Source: a bacterium (GTDB taxonomy: Bacteria > Myxococcota > UBA727 > JAUIJE01). From it: 64,000 bases of DNA. Positions 9,317-19,213 of the stretch are shown in pieces. Where the stretch lies: NCBI GenBank assembly GCA_030431455.1, contig JAUIJE010000011.1:186001-250000 (forward strand), written 5' to 3'. The position numbers and the translations under genes are program-made. Under the pieces are notes generated by a model, which saw nothing but the letters and a program-made list of their open reading frames with translations, made no database searches and was not told the origin of the DNA. Within the stretch, counting starts at the first letter, position 1; each line of letters begins with the position of its first letter.

Positions 9317-11074
9317 TCAATGGCAGCGCACGACCGCCGGTTGCGGGGTCAGGGCACACATGTCCGGGCACGTGCCTTCGCAGGTGAAGGTCTCGCCGGG
9401 GGCGCCACACTCCGTTCCTGCGGGTTCGTCCACGAACGTGTCCTCCAGGCAGGCGCCGTCGGCGACGTCACAGAGGCACGCGGTCGAGCTGTGCAAAGGC
9501 TCGAGTTCCTCGTCGGTGCTGCAGTCGTAGTCGAAGCTGCCGTCCCCCCGGTCGGTGGTGAACCAGTCACTTTGGTTGGGCCGCACGCTGCTGTTGTTGT
9601 CCATGCAGTCGGCGCCGTAGGAATGGTCGCGCAACCCGGTGGGCACGCTCCCGCCCACACACAAGAACGATTGGCTGCCCACGGTGTAGCGGTCCCCGTC
9701 CGCGTCGGTGAAAAAGCCGCGGGTCGACCACTTGTTCTCGTCGTTGTCGTTGCAGTCGAAGTTGTCCGTTTCGTCGGTGAAGACCTCGATCCAGATCCAG
9801 TCCACCTCGGCCTGACCTGAATCGGACGATTGGTTGCAGGCTGAGATCGCCACCCCGAACTGGCCGTTCATGATGTCGGCCCGGGTGAGGCCCGCGCCCC
9901 ACAAATCGGCGGGGCCGCCGTAGACCACGTCGTCAAAAGCCACCGGCCATCCGTCCGGAGACGCGCGATCGTCGCCCACGGGGGTGCCGCCGACCACCAG
10001 GCGCACCGAGCCGTCGAACACCCCGGTGCCGCCCGCGAACGTGGCCCGCTTGATGATGTGCACCCGGACCCCCACGGGGTTGGCGGTCTGGGGCAAAAAC
10101 ACCTCGAAGTTCCGCATGAACAAATAGTCGCTGCAGTCGGGGTCTGCGGGGGTGGCCGCCTCCAAGCCCACGTCCGCGTCCGACCCGTCGAGGGACCTGA
10201 GCGCGTAGAAGTCGTCCCAGTTGTCCCCGCCCGGCAACGAGATCTGCTCGGCGTTCACCGACTCCAATGAAATGCGGGGCGGCGGAACCGGAACGAGGGT
10301 CGTGCCCGCCGGCACGTCCCCGATGCACTGGTCCGGGTTGGGGTTGCCGGAATAGCCGTCGGCGTCGTTGTCTGGGTAGAGCGTCTCCAGCCGCCAGAGG
10401 TTCTCGTCTTGGGGAGCGCAGTCGGTGTCCACGGCGGAAAAGCCCGGGGCCGCGGGCAGGGCTTGGCAGGTGGTCAGCTGCGGTCCCGCGCCGACGCCAT
10501 CTCCGTCCGCGTCGGCGTACAACAGTGCATAGCCGGTCGAACACGTCCCCAGCGGAACACACACACCGTCGCCCCCGTCATGCTCGTCCGGGGGACAGAC
10601 GTCGCCGTCCCCGTCCCCGTCCCCATCTCCGTCCCCATCCCCATCTCCATCCCCATCTCCGTCGCCATCTCCGTCCCCATCTCCGTCGCCGTCGCCATCT
10701 CCGTCCCCGTCGCCGTCGCCATCTCCGTCCCCATCCCCATCTCCGTCGCCATCTCCGTCACCGTCACCATCACCGTCTCCATCTCCATCCCCATCCCCAT
10801 CACCGTCTCCATCTCCGTCCCCGTCTCCATCTCCATCTCCATCTCCATCGCCGTCTCCATCTCCGTCCCCGTCTCCGTCACCGTCACCGTCACCGTCACC
10901 GTCGCCGTCTCCGTCGCCAAACACGGCGGTGGTGCAGAGTCCATCACGGCACTCGTTGCCCCGTCCGCAATCTGCATCGTCGTTGCACGGGGCGGCATCG
11001 GGATCGGCGACATCACGATCGCAACCCGCACCCCACAAAAGCCACACCCCGAACACCCCAGCCCACAAACGCAT
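9317..11074 (-). CDS. Gly-Asp-repeat lipoprotein with MopE-like metal-binding motifs
   Basis: 585 residues. The signal peptide ends at WGAGC (Cys18), followed by a Cys-rich stretch ([18 protein letters not shown]) common in myxobacterial surface proteins. Then come 53 Gly-Asp dipeptides. Further on are MopE-type motifs: [45 protein letters not shown] and [10 protein letters not shown]. These Asp-rich units are thought to bind calcium or other metals. The C-terminus is Cys-rich ([12 protein letters not shown]). It has the same architecture as the lipoprotein at 2781 but is not its copy outside the repeat. A TATACT hexamer 7 nt upstream of the ATG suggests a leaderless mRNA. Confidence 0.85.
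   Translation of the reverse strand: MRLWAGVFGVWLLWGAGCDRDVADPDAAPCNDDADCGRGNECRDGLCTTAVFGDGDGDGDGDGDGDGDGDGDGDGDGDGDGDGDGDGDGDGDGDGDGDGDGDGDGDGDGDGDGDGDGDGDGDGDGDGDGDGDGDGDGDGDGDGDGDGDGDGDGDGDGDVCPPDEHDGGDGVCVPLGTCSTGYALLYADADGDGVGAGPQLTTCQALPAAPGFSAVDTDCAPQDENLWRLETLYPDNDADGYSGNPNPDQCIGDVPAGTTLVPVPPPRISLESVNAEQISLPGGDNWDDFYALRSLDGSDADVGLEAATPADPDCSDYLFMRNFEVFLPQTANPVGVRVHIIKRATFAGGTGVFDGSVRLVVGGTPVGDDRASPDGWPVAFDDVVYGGPADLWGAGLTRADIMNGQFGVAISACNQSSDSGQAEVDWIWIEVFTDETDNFDCNDNDENKWSTRGFFTDADGDRYTVGSQSFLCVGGSVPTGLRDHSYGADCMDNNSSVRPNQSDWFTTDRGDGSFDYDCSTDEELEPLHSSTACLCDVADGACLEDTFVDEPAGTECGAPGETFTCEGTCPDMCALTPQPAVVRCH
10601..10918 (-). repeat. GGN-GAY hexanucleotide tract (53 Gly-Asp units)
   Basis: 318 nt of GGN GAY hexamers on the minus strand, with synonymous variation at third positions. 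It is in inverse orientation to the tract at 2865-3158, about 7.4 kb away. Confidence 0.97.
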
Positions 11075-11081
11075 AGACGCG

Positions 11082-11087
11082 AGTATA
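11082..11087 (-). promoter_or_regulatory. Candidate -10 element (TATACT) of a leaderless transcript
   Basis: TATACT on the minus strand ends 7 nt before the ATG of the Gly-Asp/MopE-like lipoprotein. No Shine-Dalgarno fits between it and the start. Confidence 0.6.
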
Positions 11088-11124
11088 CCGGCATGCGGCC
11101 CCGCACCCGATGTCGGATGGTCGC

Positions 11125-11454
11125 CTACGCTGGCTCCAGCACGGGAGAGGCCCCAAATCGGGCCACAAACTGCTCGTACAACATCGCAAATTCAGCCGCG
11201 TCCCCGTCGACAGACCAACGCACAAGCAGGGGGCCATGGCCCAATGAGCCTGGGTGTTTCATTTCGGTCGGCAGGAGCTGGGACAGCGCGTGGGCCACCC
11301 CGCGGGCCGAGTACGCGTACAGCACCATCGCCGATCGCCCCCGCGGGTATGACACCAGTCCGTCGCGCCGCCGCACTTGGATCGCACACGGACCGGTCGG
11401 TGCTTTGGGGGACCAGGCGCCGTCAGCGATGTCGAACCACGAACCAAACTGCAT
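11125..11454 (-). CDS. Conserved-looking small protein of unknown function
   Basis: 109 residues from ATG 11454; an in-frame GTG at 11472 is the alternative start. I do not recognise it with certainty. The order of elements ([24 protein letters not shown], then a C-terminal [17 protein letters not shown]) loosely resembles a GIY-YIG fold: a beta-hairpin, an Arg-containing helix, and a late Glu. The canonical catalytic residues are not evident. There is no signal peptide or membrane segment. Third positions are G/C-rich, supporting coding. Confidence 0.55.
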   Translation of the reverse strand: MQFGSWFDIADGAWSPKAPTGPCAIQVRRRDGLVSYPRGRSAMVLYAYSARGVAHALSQLLPTEMKHPGSLGHGPLLVRWSVDGDAAEFAMLYEQFVARFGASPVLEPA

Positions 11455-11552
11455 CGCCCGGACTTGGCCCACGGGGTGACCAGGATCAATGGGGAGCAGG
11501 GGGCGTGGGGAATACTTCTGGTCGAGGGACGTCGCAGCGGGTGGGGTGCGAG

Positions 11553-13031
11553 ATGAAACGAACCTTTGCGATGGTGAGCGTGGCGGTGTTGGCCGCCGCC
11601 ACTTGGGGCTGTTCGACGACGAGCACCGGCGCGACCGGTCTCAGCTACGCGGCGTGGCGGCCGGTGATCCAAGCGGGTGGCTGGCGCGCGGTGACGGCGG
11701 GGGACGCCCAGCGACCGGCGGCGTTGGTCGACCTCTTTGCCGCGCGGGGCATTCAGCGGTTGGTGATGGTGTCGTCGACCGGGGTGGACCTCGAGGTGTG
11801 GACGGCAGCGGCCCCCGACGACCAGGACGGCTTGCGCATGGTGTCCCGCGACACTGCCCAGGCGTTGGTGCAGGCTGCGTGGGGCGTGCCCGGCAGCGAG
11901 CACGACGTGTTGACCGGCCGCGGCGAGACCCGCGACGCGATCACGGTGTTTTTCGAACTCGACGGCACGTTGCGCTACACCGCGCCCACGACGGTGACGA
12001 AGCTGTACCGGTATCCGGCGTTGAGCTCGCCGCTGATGCGGCGCCGGTTCGGCGTGGGCGAGATCAAGAACGTCAACCGCGCCTTCACCAAGGTGGAGTT
12101 GCAGACCCTGGGCGAGGCCTTGTCGGTGTTGTCCCCCACCGAGCGCTCGGTGTTGCTCGACGTGCCCATTCGCCACGAGCACGCGGCCCCGGCCGAGGTT
12201 CAGGCGCGCACGCCCAACTTGATCATCGGGGGCCTGTACACCTGGGACGGTCGGAACCGGTGGATCGAAATCTACGACCGGCTCGAGGGGTTCGACGATG
12301 GGCGCTTCATCGGGGAGCCCGATGACCCGCACCCGATGTCGACGATGGTGATCGTCCACGAGGTGGGGCACGCCATCGCCCGCCGCAACCTGCTTCTCAT
12401 CGGCCGGGAATACGACGCCCTCGTGGCCGAGCAGGACGACATCAACCGCACCGCGGCGATGCTCAACCGGGACCGCGCCGCGTTTGCGCCCCGGGAGTTC
12501 GCCCGCCGGGTGGCCGAGCACAACCACCGGTTGCGGCGGTTCGAAGCCCGGCGTCGTCGGCTCGAACACAACGCGCGCCGGGTGAAGGCCGCGCTGGAAG
12601 AGGGCTCGGACATCGCGCGAGCGTTCGCAGAGGTGGTGCCCGTCGACGACGCGATCACCGAGTACGGCCACTTCAGTGTGGAGGAGTCCTTCGCCGACGC
12701 GTTTGCTTTGTACAAACTCGACCCCGCCGCGTTGCGCCGTGCCTCGCCGGCGGCGCATCGGTTCTTTCGGGACGAGCGACACCTGGAAGGGCTCGACCCC
12801 CCGCCCCCCAAGGCGGCGACGGCCCAGGCGGGGCCGCCGCGGCCCACCGATCGTGCCGAGATGGTAATGTCGCTGGATGAGCACACCCTCGCCGGGCTCG
12901 ACCAGGTTGCTCGCGCTGTCCACGCCGGCGGCGTTTGTCGCGCGGGTCGAGCGCTTGTTCCGGTCGGAGCAAGCGCGGCACACGATGATGTTGGGTCATT
13001 GTCGTCGGTGGAAGTACGCCCGGGACGATGA
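11553..13031 (+). CDS. Zinc metallopeptidase-like lipoprotein
   Basis: 492 residues as annotated. A lipoprotein signal ends at ATWGC (Cys20). The HExxH zinc motif is HEVGHAIA (His269-Glu270-His273), and a downstream Glu/Asp segment, [12 protein letters not shown] (about residue 378), is placed like the third zinc ligand of gluzincin-like peptidases such as the anthrax lethal factor fold. A charged coiled coil lies between them. The last 51 codons overlap the next gene, and their third positions are unusually A/T-rich. The true C-terminus may therefore be near 12880, with a frameshift in either the gene or the sequence. Confidence 0.75.
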   Translation: MKRTFAMVSVAVLAAATWGCSTTSTGATGLSYAAWRPVIQAGGWRAVTAGDAQRPAALVDLFAARGIQRLVMVSSTGVDLEVWTAAAPDDQDGLRMVSRDTAQALVQAAWGVPGSEHDVLTGRGETRDAITVFFELDGTLRYTAPTTVTKLYRYPALSSPLMRRRFGVGEIKNVNRAFTKVELQTLGEALSVLSPTERSVLLDVPIRHEHAAPAEVQARTPNLIIGGLYTWDGRNRWIEIYDRLEGFDDGRFIGEPDDPHPMSTMVIVHEVGHAIARRNLLLIGREYDALVAEQDDINRTAAMLNRDRAAFAPREFARRVAEHNHRLRRFEARRRRLEHNARRVKAALEEGSDIARAFAEVVPVDDAITEYGHFSVEESFADAFALYKLDPAALRRASPAAHRFFRDERHLEGLDPPPPKAATAQAGPPRPTDRAEMVMSLDEHTLAGLDQVARAVHAGGVCRAGRALVPVGASAAHDDVGSLSSVEVRPGR

Positions 13032-13746
13032 CGGCAGCTACGCGCGGTTGGTGCAGGAGCAGGGCGAAGACGTGGCCGCGGTGTTGTGGTTGCCCGGCGG
13101 CACGTTGATGGTCAGCGGGCTGTCCACGTCGGCCGAGGCCCTGGTGGTCGAGGACCTGCAACGCCGCGGGGCGTGGCCCAACCGGGTGTTCGGGCCGGGG
13201 CCCGACGGCGCGCGGTGGACGCAGCATCTCGCCGCGCACCACGCGAAGCCCGCGGGGGTGATCCGGCGCCACCGGGTGTTCGTGGCCGACGCGGTGCGCG
13301 CCCCGGATGGTCCTCCAGGGACATTGCGCCGCACCGCCGCCGGGGACGTGCCGGTGGTGACGGCGTGGTCGCGGGCGTTCGCGGCCGAGGCGATGGGGGG
13401 CGGCGAGGACGCGTTCGTGCGGTTCATGGCCGCGCGGCTCGAGGAGGGTGACGTCCACCTGTGGTGTGATGCGCAGGATCGGCCCGCGTGTTTGGTGGGG
13501 GTGGCGGCCCACTCGGAGCACGGCGCCCGGGTGGGCCCGGTCTACACCCCCCCGGGGCAGCGGGGCCAGGGACACGCGGCCCGCGCCACCGCGGCGTTGA
13601 CCCAGCGGCTGCTCGACGGGGGAAAACGTTTCGCCTGTTTGTTCACGGATTTGGCCAACCCGGTGTCCAACCGCTTGTACCCGCGCATCGGCTACCGCCC
13701 CGTCGACGACGTCGTCGAGGTGGGTGTGCTCCCCGGGTCGGCGTAG
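12877..13746 (+). CDS. GNAT-family N-acetyltransferase
   Basis: 289 residues. The N-terminal segment [16 protein letters not shown] is typical of two-domain GNATs. The acetyl-CoA site is [23 protein letters not shown] (Q/RxxGxG/A), followed by [23 protein letters not shown], the standard C-terminal GNAT motif. The N-terminal homology requires the start at 12877, so the 155-bp overlap with the preceding peptidase gene is real for this frame. Third positions in the overlap favour this frame. The substrate is unknown. Confidence 0.85.
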   Translation: MSTPSPGSTRLLALSTPAAFVARVERLFRSEQARHTMMLGHCRRWKYARDDDGSYARLVQEQGEDVAAVLWLPGGTLMVSGLSTSAEALVVEDLQRRGAWPNRVFGPGPDGARWTQHLAAHHAKPAGVIRRHRVFVADAVRAPDGPPGTLRRTAAGDVPVVTAWSRAFAAEAMGGGEDAFVRFMAARLEEGDVHLWCDAQDRPACLVGVAAHSEHGARVGPVYTPPGQRGQGHAARATAALTQRLLDGGKRFACLFTDLANPVSNRLYPRIGYRPVDDVVEVGVLPGSA

Positions 13747-13783
13747 CCGGCCCCGAGCGCATCTCCTCATCAAAGACGCCGTG

Positions 13784-13806
13784 CCCTCGCCATGCCACGA
13801 CGAGGG
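13784..13806. terminator. Possible bidirectional terminator stem between convergent genes
   Basis: CCCTCG and CGAGGG are separated by 11 nt, extended by G-U pairs, in the 87-bp gap between the GNAT gene and the M15-like gene. No T-run follows, so it is a weak candidate. Confidence 0.3.
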
Positions 13807-13833
13807 TGCGATCGGGCGGCGCGTCGCTGCGAT

Positions 13834-14997
13834 CTAGGCGTCGGCGTCGTTCCAGTGTGGATAGTCGCGCAGGTTCTTTTGGAGGCGGAAGTGTTTTTCG
13901 ATCCACTCGACGAGGTCGGGGGTCAAGCTGAGGTCCCGGGACTGGGCGGGGGCGGAGAGATCGAACGTCCGCGTTTGGCCGTCGGGGGCCTTGAGGGTCA
14001 ATGCACGCGGCAGGGCGATGGCGGAGATGTCGATGGCCTCCCCGTCGTAGTGGTTGGAGTTCAGCGCGCCCCGGCGGGTCGCGTAGACCACGCGGTAGGC
14101 CTCGGCCATCTTGCGCGCGGCCTCTTGGGTGGCGCGCCACCCGTCGGGGTGTTGCCAGCGGATGTCCACCTTCAAACGGTGACGACGCTGCAGCCGGTCG
14201 AGGCTGCGGGCGCGCTGGCGCACCTGGCGGGCGCTGTTCGCTTCGCCGAGCCAGTAGGCGCCGTACATGAGATAGCCGCGCTCGCGGTAGCGAAAGCTGG
14301 CGTCGATGAACACCGTGGCCCCCTGCGCGCGGAGCTGCTCGACGAGGGAGCGGGCCCGGGCCGCGAAGTCGCTTCGGGGACGCGCCTTGGCCAGGGCGGT
14401 GAAGTGGCCGTCCTCGGTGGTGGGGTTTTTGTAGCGTTCGTACCAGCCCGGCCCGAGGGGGGCGCCGTCGGGGGCCGGCTCGAACGTGTCTTCCAAGGGC
14501 GGCTCGATGACCACCGTGGACTCGTCGCCGTATTGTCGCGGGACCGTGACCCGTCGACGGCGAACCCGCTTGGTCGGGTACACATCGTCGGGGTGCAGCA
14601 GGACACCGACGTTGCGCGCGGTGAACGGGGTGAGCACCACCCGGCCGGTGGCGTGTACGTTCTGGGCGATGACGTCGTCGAGGAAGAAGCACAGGTCCTC
14701 GACGTCGATGGGCACCCCCAGCTGTTCGCGCGCGGCCCGCACCAAGGGCTCCTCGACGGGGGTGTTGGCCAACCGGAACAGGGCGGCCATGTCGATGTCG
14801 GCGACCGAGATCTCGATCAGGCGGCCGGGGCCCAACAGCGCGCCGGCGGCGCGCAGGGTGAGCCGCGCGTCGCCATCGGGGGCGGGCGCGGGCAGCAACT
14901 CGAACGTGCGGTTGGCGGCCAGCGCGCGCACCGGGGGCGACGGTCCGTCGGTGGCGGCGGGCAGGGCAAGGGACAACAGCAGCAAGGCGGGGTACAC
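13834..14997 (-). CDS. Exported M15-like (LAS) peptidase
   Basis: 387 residues with an N-terminal signal peptide (ALLLLSLALPAATDG). SNHYDGEAID at residues 314-323 fits the SxHxxGxAxD zinc signature of the LAS metallopeptidases (M15/VanY). HWND near residue 381 supplies the second zinc histidine. Such enzymes cleave D-Ala-D-Ala or cross-links in peptidoglycan; a periplasmic wall-processing role is inferred. The first 200 residues are not recognised. The start is GTG, with TAGGCT 6 nt upstream and no Shine-Dalgarno. Confidence 0.72.
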   Translation of the reverse strand: MYPALLLLSLALPAATDGPSPPVRALAANRTFELLPAPAPDGDARLTLRAAGALLGPGRLIEISVADIDMAALFRLANTPVEEPLVRAAREQLGVPIDVEDLCFFLDDVIAQNVHATGRVVLTPFTARNVGVLLHPDDVYPTKRVRRRRVTVPRQYGDESTVVIEPPLEDTFEPAPDGAPLGPGWYERYKNPTTEDGHFTALAKARPRSDFAARARSLVEQLRAQGATVFIDASFRYRERGYLMYGAYWLGEANSARQVRQRARSLDRLQRRHRLKVDIRWQHPDGWRATQEAARKMAEAYRVVYATRRGALNSNHYDGEAIDISAIALPRALTLKAPDGQTRTFDLSAPAQSRDLSLTPDLVEWIEKHFRLQKNLRDYPHWNDADA

Positions 14998-15003
14998 GCG
15001 GCC

Positions 15004-15009
15004 AGCCTA
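15004..15009 (-). promoter_or_regulatory. Candidate -10 element (TAGGCT) of a leaderless transcript
   Basis: TAGGCT on the minus strand ends 6 nt before the GTG start of the M15-like peptidase. Confidence 0.4.
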
Positions 15010-15095
15010 ACGCGCGGCCCGCTCGACGAGCAAAGTCGTGCCTTGACCTTTGTCGGGTCCGCTTGCAGATTCGCGCGGTCTCGGAGGGGAAGCAC

Positions 15096-15617
15096 ATGTC
15101 CGATCGCATGGTTCGACTCTTGTTGTTGGTGCTGGGGGTGTCGGCGGCCCTGGGGTGTGGGGCCCGGCGCGTCACCGACTTCACCATCATCTCCACCAAA
15201 AACAGCATGTTGGTGTCGCACGCCGACAAGGGCCCCAACCGGATCACCGGCGAAGACTGCACCATCACCTTCGTGGGGGTGCCCAACATGAAGTCGGCGA
15301 TCGACGACGCGGTGGAAAAAGCCGGCCCCGGCTATGACGCCCTCGTCGACGGTGTGGTGTGGATGGACGACAAGCTCTTGTACCAATGTTACCGCGTCGA
15401 GGGCACGCCGCTGCGGGCCAAGAAGGTCTACACCGTGCCGCTCCCCGAGGGCGGGCCGCCGCAGGATCCGCCCGCGGATGGCGAGATTGAGACCGAGCAA
15501 GGCAACCGATTTGTGCCCCGGGACAAGCCCGCGGCGTTGCCTCCTCCCCCCGCGGCATCGGGCGACGCCCTCGACGACGACGACGAGCTCGACCACAGCG
15601 ACGATCCGATGCGGTGA
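15096..15617 (+). CDS. Lipoprotein of unknown function
   Basis: 173 residues, with a lipobox at SAALGC (Cys21). The start at 15096 is set by GGAGGGG upstream. The core RVTDFTIISTKN, then a GP/NR segment, GEDC, and finally YDALVDGVVWMDD and CYRVEGTPLRA resembles a conserved family of small bacterial lipoproteins of unknown function in which a 'TDFTIISTKN' start and a 'VEGTP' end are recurrent. The C-terminal 55 residues are Pro/Asp-rich. Its stop overlaps the GTG of the next gene. Confidence 0.72.
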   Translation: MSDRMVRLLLLVLGVSAALGCGARRVTDFTIISTKNSMLVSHADKGPNRITGEDCTITFVGVPNMKSAIDDAVEKAGPGYDALVDGVVWMDDKLLYQCYRVEGTPLRAKKVYTVPLPEGGPPQDPPADGEIETEQGNRFVPRDKPAALPPPPAASGDALDDDDELDHSDDPMR

Positions 15618-17143
15618 GCCCGACCGTGGTCGGCTTGCGTACACATTGTGGCTCGGGCTGGGCCGTCTGGGGGCTGCTGCTTGGGCTGTCGACGGTGGCC
15701 CGCGCGGGCACGCCGGTCTCGGTGGGCAACGTCGGGGCGGTGCAGCGCGCCAACTTGTCCGCGGCGGGCCCGGGGAGCGTCAACCCCGAGTTTGACCCGG
15801 TGCGGGAAGAGCCGGGCCGGTTCAAGCTGCAGTGGCTTTTTCCCTTTGTGTGCGCGTCGAGCGAGCTGCCCGCGCCATGGCTGTCGTTCTGCGCCGGCAA
15901 CCAGAGCATCGACGACGCGGACAGCATCGCCCCGGTCTATTTCACCCCCGACGGCGCCCCCGATCCGGGCGCGGCGAGCTACTGGGCGTGGTTGTGGCCG
16001 ATCCTTCCCCAGGTCGTGTTCGGCGGCGGCTTTCAGGACTCGTACGAAGTCCAGTTCGGCGTGATCGCCACCTCGATGGGCCACGGCACGCTGGTGCGCA
16101 ACTTCACCAACAGCCCGAACACCAGCTACCGGCGCCCCGGGGGTTACCTGTCGCTGCGCACCGGGACGCTCAAGATGGAGGCGATGATCGCCGACGTGCT
16201 CGCCCCCGCCACCTTGGTCGCGGGCCGGATCGAGTTGCGGCCCTTGACCTTGCTGTACGGTTCTCAGATTCGCGCCCAGCCGGTGGAGTTCGATCACGAC
16301 CGCATCGCCGAGCCCTACACGCGATGGAAGACTGCAGTGTCATTCGCGGGGGACATGGTCGCGCCCTATTCCATCACCGACAACAACTTCAAAGTCGCGC
16401 GGGGGCCCTTTGACGTGGCCGCCACCCCCGGGGACGAACTTCGCCCCATCGCGGCGGTGGGGTGGGACAACGAGTTCGTCGCCATCGAGCGCGGGACCAG
16501 TGAAATCATCGGGTACGTCGACGTCAACATGTTGTGGACCCCGTTTCACCCGGTGGGCCCCGGAAGCCGCCTCGGGTTGGGCGCCCACGCCGGGGCGCGC
16601 TTCAACGCCCAGGCCGGCCAACTCCGGTTCCGCTTCGAGGCCGAGGGCAATGTCGCTGGACCGGGCTACGTGCCCGGGTACTTCGACCAGATGTACGTGA
16701 TCGAACGCGACCGGCTCATCGGCAACAACGTATCCAAAGCCTACGCCGAGGCGCCGGCGAGCTTTGGTTACCTTTACCGCCTGTCGTTTTCGTACCTGCC
16801 GTACATCAACGTGTTCCTAGAGGGCATCGATCAGTTCCCCGCCGACGTCGTGGGCTGCAGCCAGACCAACCAGGTGTGCGGCAACAGCGGGCGACTGACC
16901 AGCGGCCTGAGCGTGAGCTGGTTGTTGTTCGGCGGGACGTTGTCGGTGAGCCAGTCCGGGGTGCAGAACTATTTCCAAGAAGCGTTTTTTGGGCCTGGCT
17001 TTACCCTGCTGGCCGAGGGGCGCATGACGCTGTTCTTCAGCTACCTGCAAATGCTCAGCCGCTTCTACGTCGTGTCCGACCCGGTCACCGGGGGGCCGGC
17101 GGTGGGGGGCTTTTTGGGGCTTGAGGTGAATTTGAGCCTGTAG
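15614..17143 (+). CDS. Exported outer-membrane-like beta protein
   Basis: 509 residues. An N-terminal signal (WAVWGLLLGLSTVARA) is followed by a long region of alternating hydrophobic/polar strands with many aromatic residues, for example GYLYRLSFSYLPYINVFLEG and LSVSWLLFGGTLSVSQSG, ending LGLEVNLSL. This is consistent with an outer-membrane beta-barrel. No family is recognised. The GTG start overlaps the stop of the upstream lipoprotein (GTGA), so the two are co-translated. The 3' end overlaps the convergent next gene by 59 bp. Confidence 0.68.
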   Translation: MSPTVVGLRTHCGSGWAVWGLLLGLSTVARAGTPVSVGNVGAVQRANLSAAGPGSVNPEFDPVREEPGRFKLQWLFPFVCASSELPAPWLSFCAGNQSIDDADSIAPVYFTPDGAPDPGAASYWAWLWPILPQVVFGGGFQDSYEVQFGVIATSMGHGTLVRNFTNSPNTSYRRPGGYLSLRTGTLKMEAMIADVLAPATLVAGRIELRPLTLLYGSQIRAQPVEFDHDRIAEPYTRWKTAVSFAGDMVAPYSITDNNFKVARGPFDVAATPGDELRPIAAVGWDNEFVAIERGTSEIIGYVDVNMLWTPFHPVGPGSRLGLGAHAGARFNAQAGQLRFRFEAEGNVAGPGYVPGYFDQMYVIERDRLIGNNVSKAYAEAPASFGYLYRLSFSYLPYINVFLEGIDQFPADVVGCSQTNQVCGNSGRLTSGLSVSWLLFGGTLSVSQSGVQNYFQEAFFGPGFTLLAEGRMTLFFSYLQMLSRFYVVSDPVTGGPAVGGFLGLEVNLSL

Positions 17144-18449
17144 CCGCCTCGCCCCCGTCATCGGGGAGCGACAGCTGATGCTGCTGCAGGACGGGTTCGA
17201 ACGCGATCCAGAACGCGCGGCCTTCGAGCTCCGCTTTCCACACTTTTTCGGTGTCGCGGTATTCCTTCTTGGCTTGGTTGTAGCGGTCCTTGGCCGCTTG
17301 CCGGCGCACCATGTAGGCGGCGTGAGCGACGTTGTAGGTCTTGATGTCCTCGTCGGTGGCGCGCATCTCGGGCCGCGCGTCGTACCAAAAGAAGAAATCC
17401 ACCAACGCCGCGAACAGGAAGATGGGGGTGGTGGCCGCGACCCCGGGCACCCCCCCGAGAAAGATGCCCACCGGAATGGCCACCGCCAGCGAGGGCGTGG
17501 CCGACACCGTCGGGGCCAGCAGCCAATAGGCGGCGGCGGCGGTGGTGGCGCCGAGGCCAAACCCGAACACCGGGGCCACCGCCCCGATGAGCACCGCCCA
17601 GGGGAACCAGCTCTCCCCCCCGATCGCCAATGTTCTTGGAGGGTAGGGCGGGGGATCGACGCGGTCGAGTTCGGGGAACTTGGCCAACACCGCGGGCTTT
17701 TCTTTGTACCGCGGCCGGGGGGGGTGGCGCTCCAGCAGGAGCTGCCACTGCAAGGCCTGGCGCTCGTCGAGGGGGACCGCGGTGTAGGTCTCCGACAGCC
17801 GCAGCACCGCGTCCTGCTCGGGGAGGTGGAGGGGCACCGCGAGCTCGATGGTGCGGGTCTGGCCCCCGAGGAGGATTTCGTCACACAGGTTGGCCGCGCC
17901 TTGCAGCAACACTGTCTCGTCGAGGGCGGCCCCCGCGGGCGCGACCTGGGGGGCGAGGGCGAGGCCTTGGGCCACCTCGGAGACAAAGTCGGGGGCGGCC
18001 CGGCGGGCCACCCCGTCGACGACGAAGGCCACTTCGCCCCAGTCGACGCGCACCGGCACCGGCTGGGCCGGCACCCGGACGCGGGCGGCGATTTGACAGT
18101 GGTCAGCGGCTTCGGGCGGGGCCAGCATCGGGGCCGAGAGCGCGGGCAGCGGGGTCTTCTTTTTGCCCTTGCTGCGGCGGTATTCAAAATCGATGAGCGC
18201 CCCGCTGAGGCCGGAGGAGAGCGTGGCCCGCTTGGTCTTGAGGAAGGCCTTGTCGGCGTCAAACTTCGGTTGCTGGCTCGCGGGGTCGAGGGTCCAGGGG
18301 TTGCCCAGGGGGGCGACGTTGAACAGCTGGCTGTCGTCGTGGGTGGTCTCGGCCAACAACGCGGCGAGGGCAGAGGTGCTCGGTGCGCCCGCGCGGGCGG
18401 GGCTGGTCACGACGAGGAAGACAAGGACGATTCCGAGCCACGCGCGCAT
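17085..18449 (-). CDS. Exported membrane protein of unknown function
   Basis: 454 residues with a signal peptide ending at TSPARAG. The first 270 residues are a soluble region with a Lys-rich KGKKKTPLP segment. Two hydrophobic hairpins follow at about residues 285-360 (AVLIGAVAPVFGFGLGATTA; VAATTPIFLFAALVDFFFWY). The C-terminus is a charged coiled coil (AAKDRYNQAKKEYRDTEKVW). I do not recognise the family. The start at 18449 follows GGAGG by 4 nt, and TATAGT lies 18 nt upstream as a probable -10. Confidence 0.65.
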   Translation of the reverse strand: MRAWLGIVLVFLVVTSPARAGAPSTSALAALLAETTHDDSQLFNVAPLGNPWTLDPASQQPKFDADKAFLKTKRATLSSGLSGALIDFEYRRSKGKKKTPLPALSAPMLAPPEAADHCQIAARVRVPAQPVPVRVDWGEVAFVVDGVARRAAPDFVSEVAQGLALAPQVAPAGAALDETVLLQGAANLCDEILLGGQTRTIELAVPLHLPEQDAVLRLSETYTAVPLDERQALQWQLLLERHPPRPRYKEKPAVLAKFPELDRVDPPPYPPRTLAIGGESWFPWAVLIGAVAPVFGFGLGATTAAAAYWLLAPTVSATPSLAVAIPVGIFLGGVPGVAATTPIFLFAALVDFFFWYDARPEMRATDEDIKTYNVAHAAYMVRRQAAKDRYNQAKKEYRDTEKVWKAELEGRAFWIAFEPVLQQHQLSLPDDGGEAATGSNSPQAPKSPPPPAPR

Positions 18450-18467
18450 GGGGCCTCCAGGGGCCGG

Positions 18468-18473
18468 ACTATA
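18468..18473 (-). promoter_or_regulatory. Candidate -10 element (TATAGT)
   Basis: TATAGT on the minus strand lies 18 nt upstream of the start at 18449. Unlike the leaderless candidates, it leaves room for a short leader carrying GGAGG. Confidence 0.5.
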
Positions 18474-18494
18474 CACGGCCGTCGGCGCGCGCGG

Positions 18495-19100
18495 TCAGGG
18501 GCGAAAATGGCCGCGGCCGTAGTGAACGGGCGAGAGGCTCCACGCGGGGCCGCGGCGGTGCTCGTCGTCGAGCACGAGGCCCGCGTCGCGCAGGTGTTGG
18601 CCGGCGTCGCGGTCGAGGTGACAGCCGCCCGCGCACCGACGCCACAGCGGGGTCAGCCGGTGTTGCCAGCGGGCCGCGCCGGGGTGGGCGGAGAGCACGT
18701 GCTCGGCGAACAGCACGGTGGCACCGGGCCGCAACACGCGGCGCAGCTCGGCGAGGGCCTCCGCGGGGGCGCGCACGGTGCAGAGCACGAAGGTGAGCAC
18801 CGCGGTGTCGAACTGTTGGTCGTCGAAGGGGAGCGCTTCGGCGGTGGCGTCGACGAGGGTGACGGGCACGGGGCACGGGCGGTCTTGGGCGCGGCGGCGC
18901 ATCGCGGGGTCGGGTTCGACCGCGGTGACCGACGTGACGAGGCCGGGGGCGTAGAGCGGGAAGTTGAGCCCGGTCCCCGCGCCCACCTCGAGCACGGCGC
19001 CGCGGGCCCCGGGCACCACCCGGGGGCGGAACTTCTGCAGAGGCCGCATCGACGCGTCGATGAGGCGCGCGAGCACGGGGTGGTGGATGCCGTCGGCCAT
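18495..19100 (-). CDS. Class I SAM-dependent methyltransferase (METTL7/UbiE-like)
   Basis: 201 residues. Motif I is VLEVGAGTGLNFPLY, the acidic residue after strand 2 is in AVEPDP, motif II is in LPFDDQQFDTAVLTFVLCTV, and motif III is LRRVLRPGATVLFAEHV. The latter part, with an HLDRD segment, resembles METTL7-like small-molecule methyltransferases; the substrate is not predictable. The start at 19100 begins the conserved domain, and TACCCT lies 6 nt upstream. Confidence 0.85.
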   Translation of the reverse strand: MADGIHHPVLARLIDASMRPLQKFRPRVVPGARGAVLEVGAGTGLNFPLYAPGLVTSVTAVEPDPAMRRRAQDRPCPVPVTLVDATAEALPFDDQQFDTAVLTFVLCTVRAPAEALAELRRVLRPGATVLFAEHVLSAHPGAARWQHRLTPLWRRCAGGCHLDRDAGQHLRDAGLVLDDEHRRGPAWSLSPVHYGRGHFRP

Positions 19101-19106
19101 GTCTGG

Positions 19107-19112
19107 AGGGTA
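19107..19112 (-). promoter_or_regulatory. Candidate -10 element (TACCCT) of a leaderless transcript
   Basis: TACCCT on the minus strand ends 6 nt before the methyltransferase ATG. Confidence 0.4.
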
Positions 19113-19213
19113 GCGGATCGGGCGCGCCACCAGACCGGCCGCCGGTGGGGTGTCGCCCGGCCCCCTGGTTGTCTGGCGCGCGTCGTGGCACCAAGCCCGC
19201 ACAAGGGGGTCCG

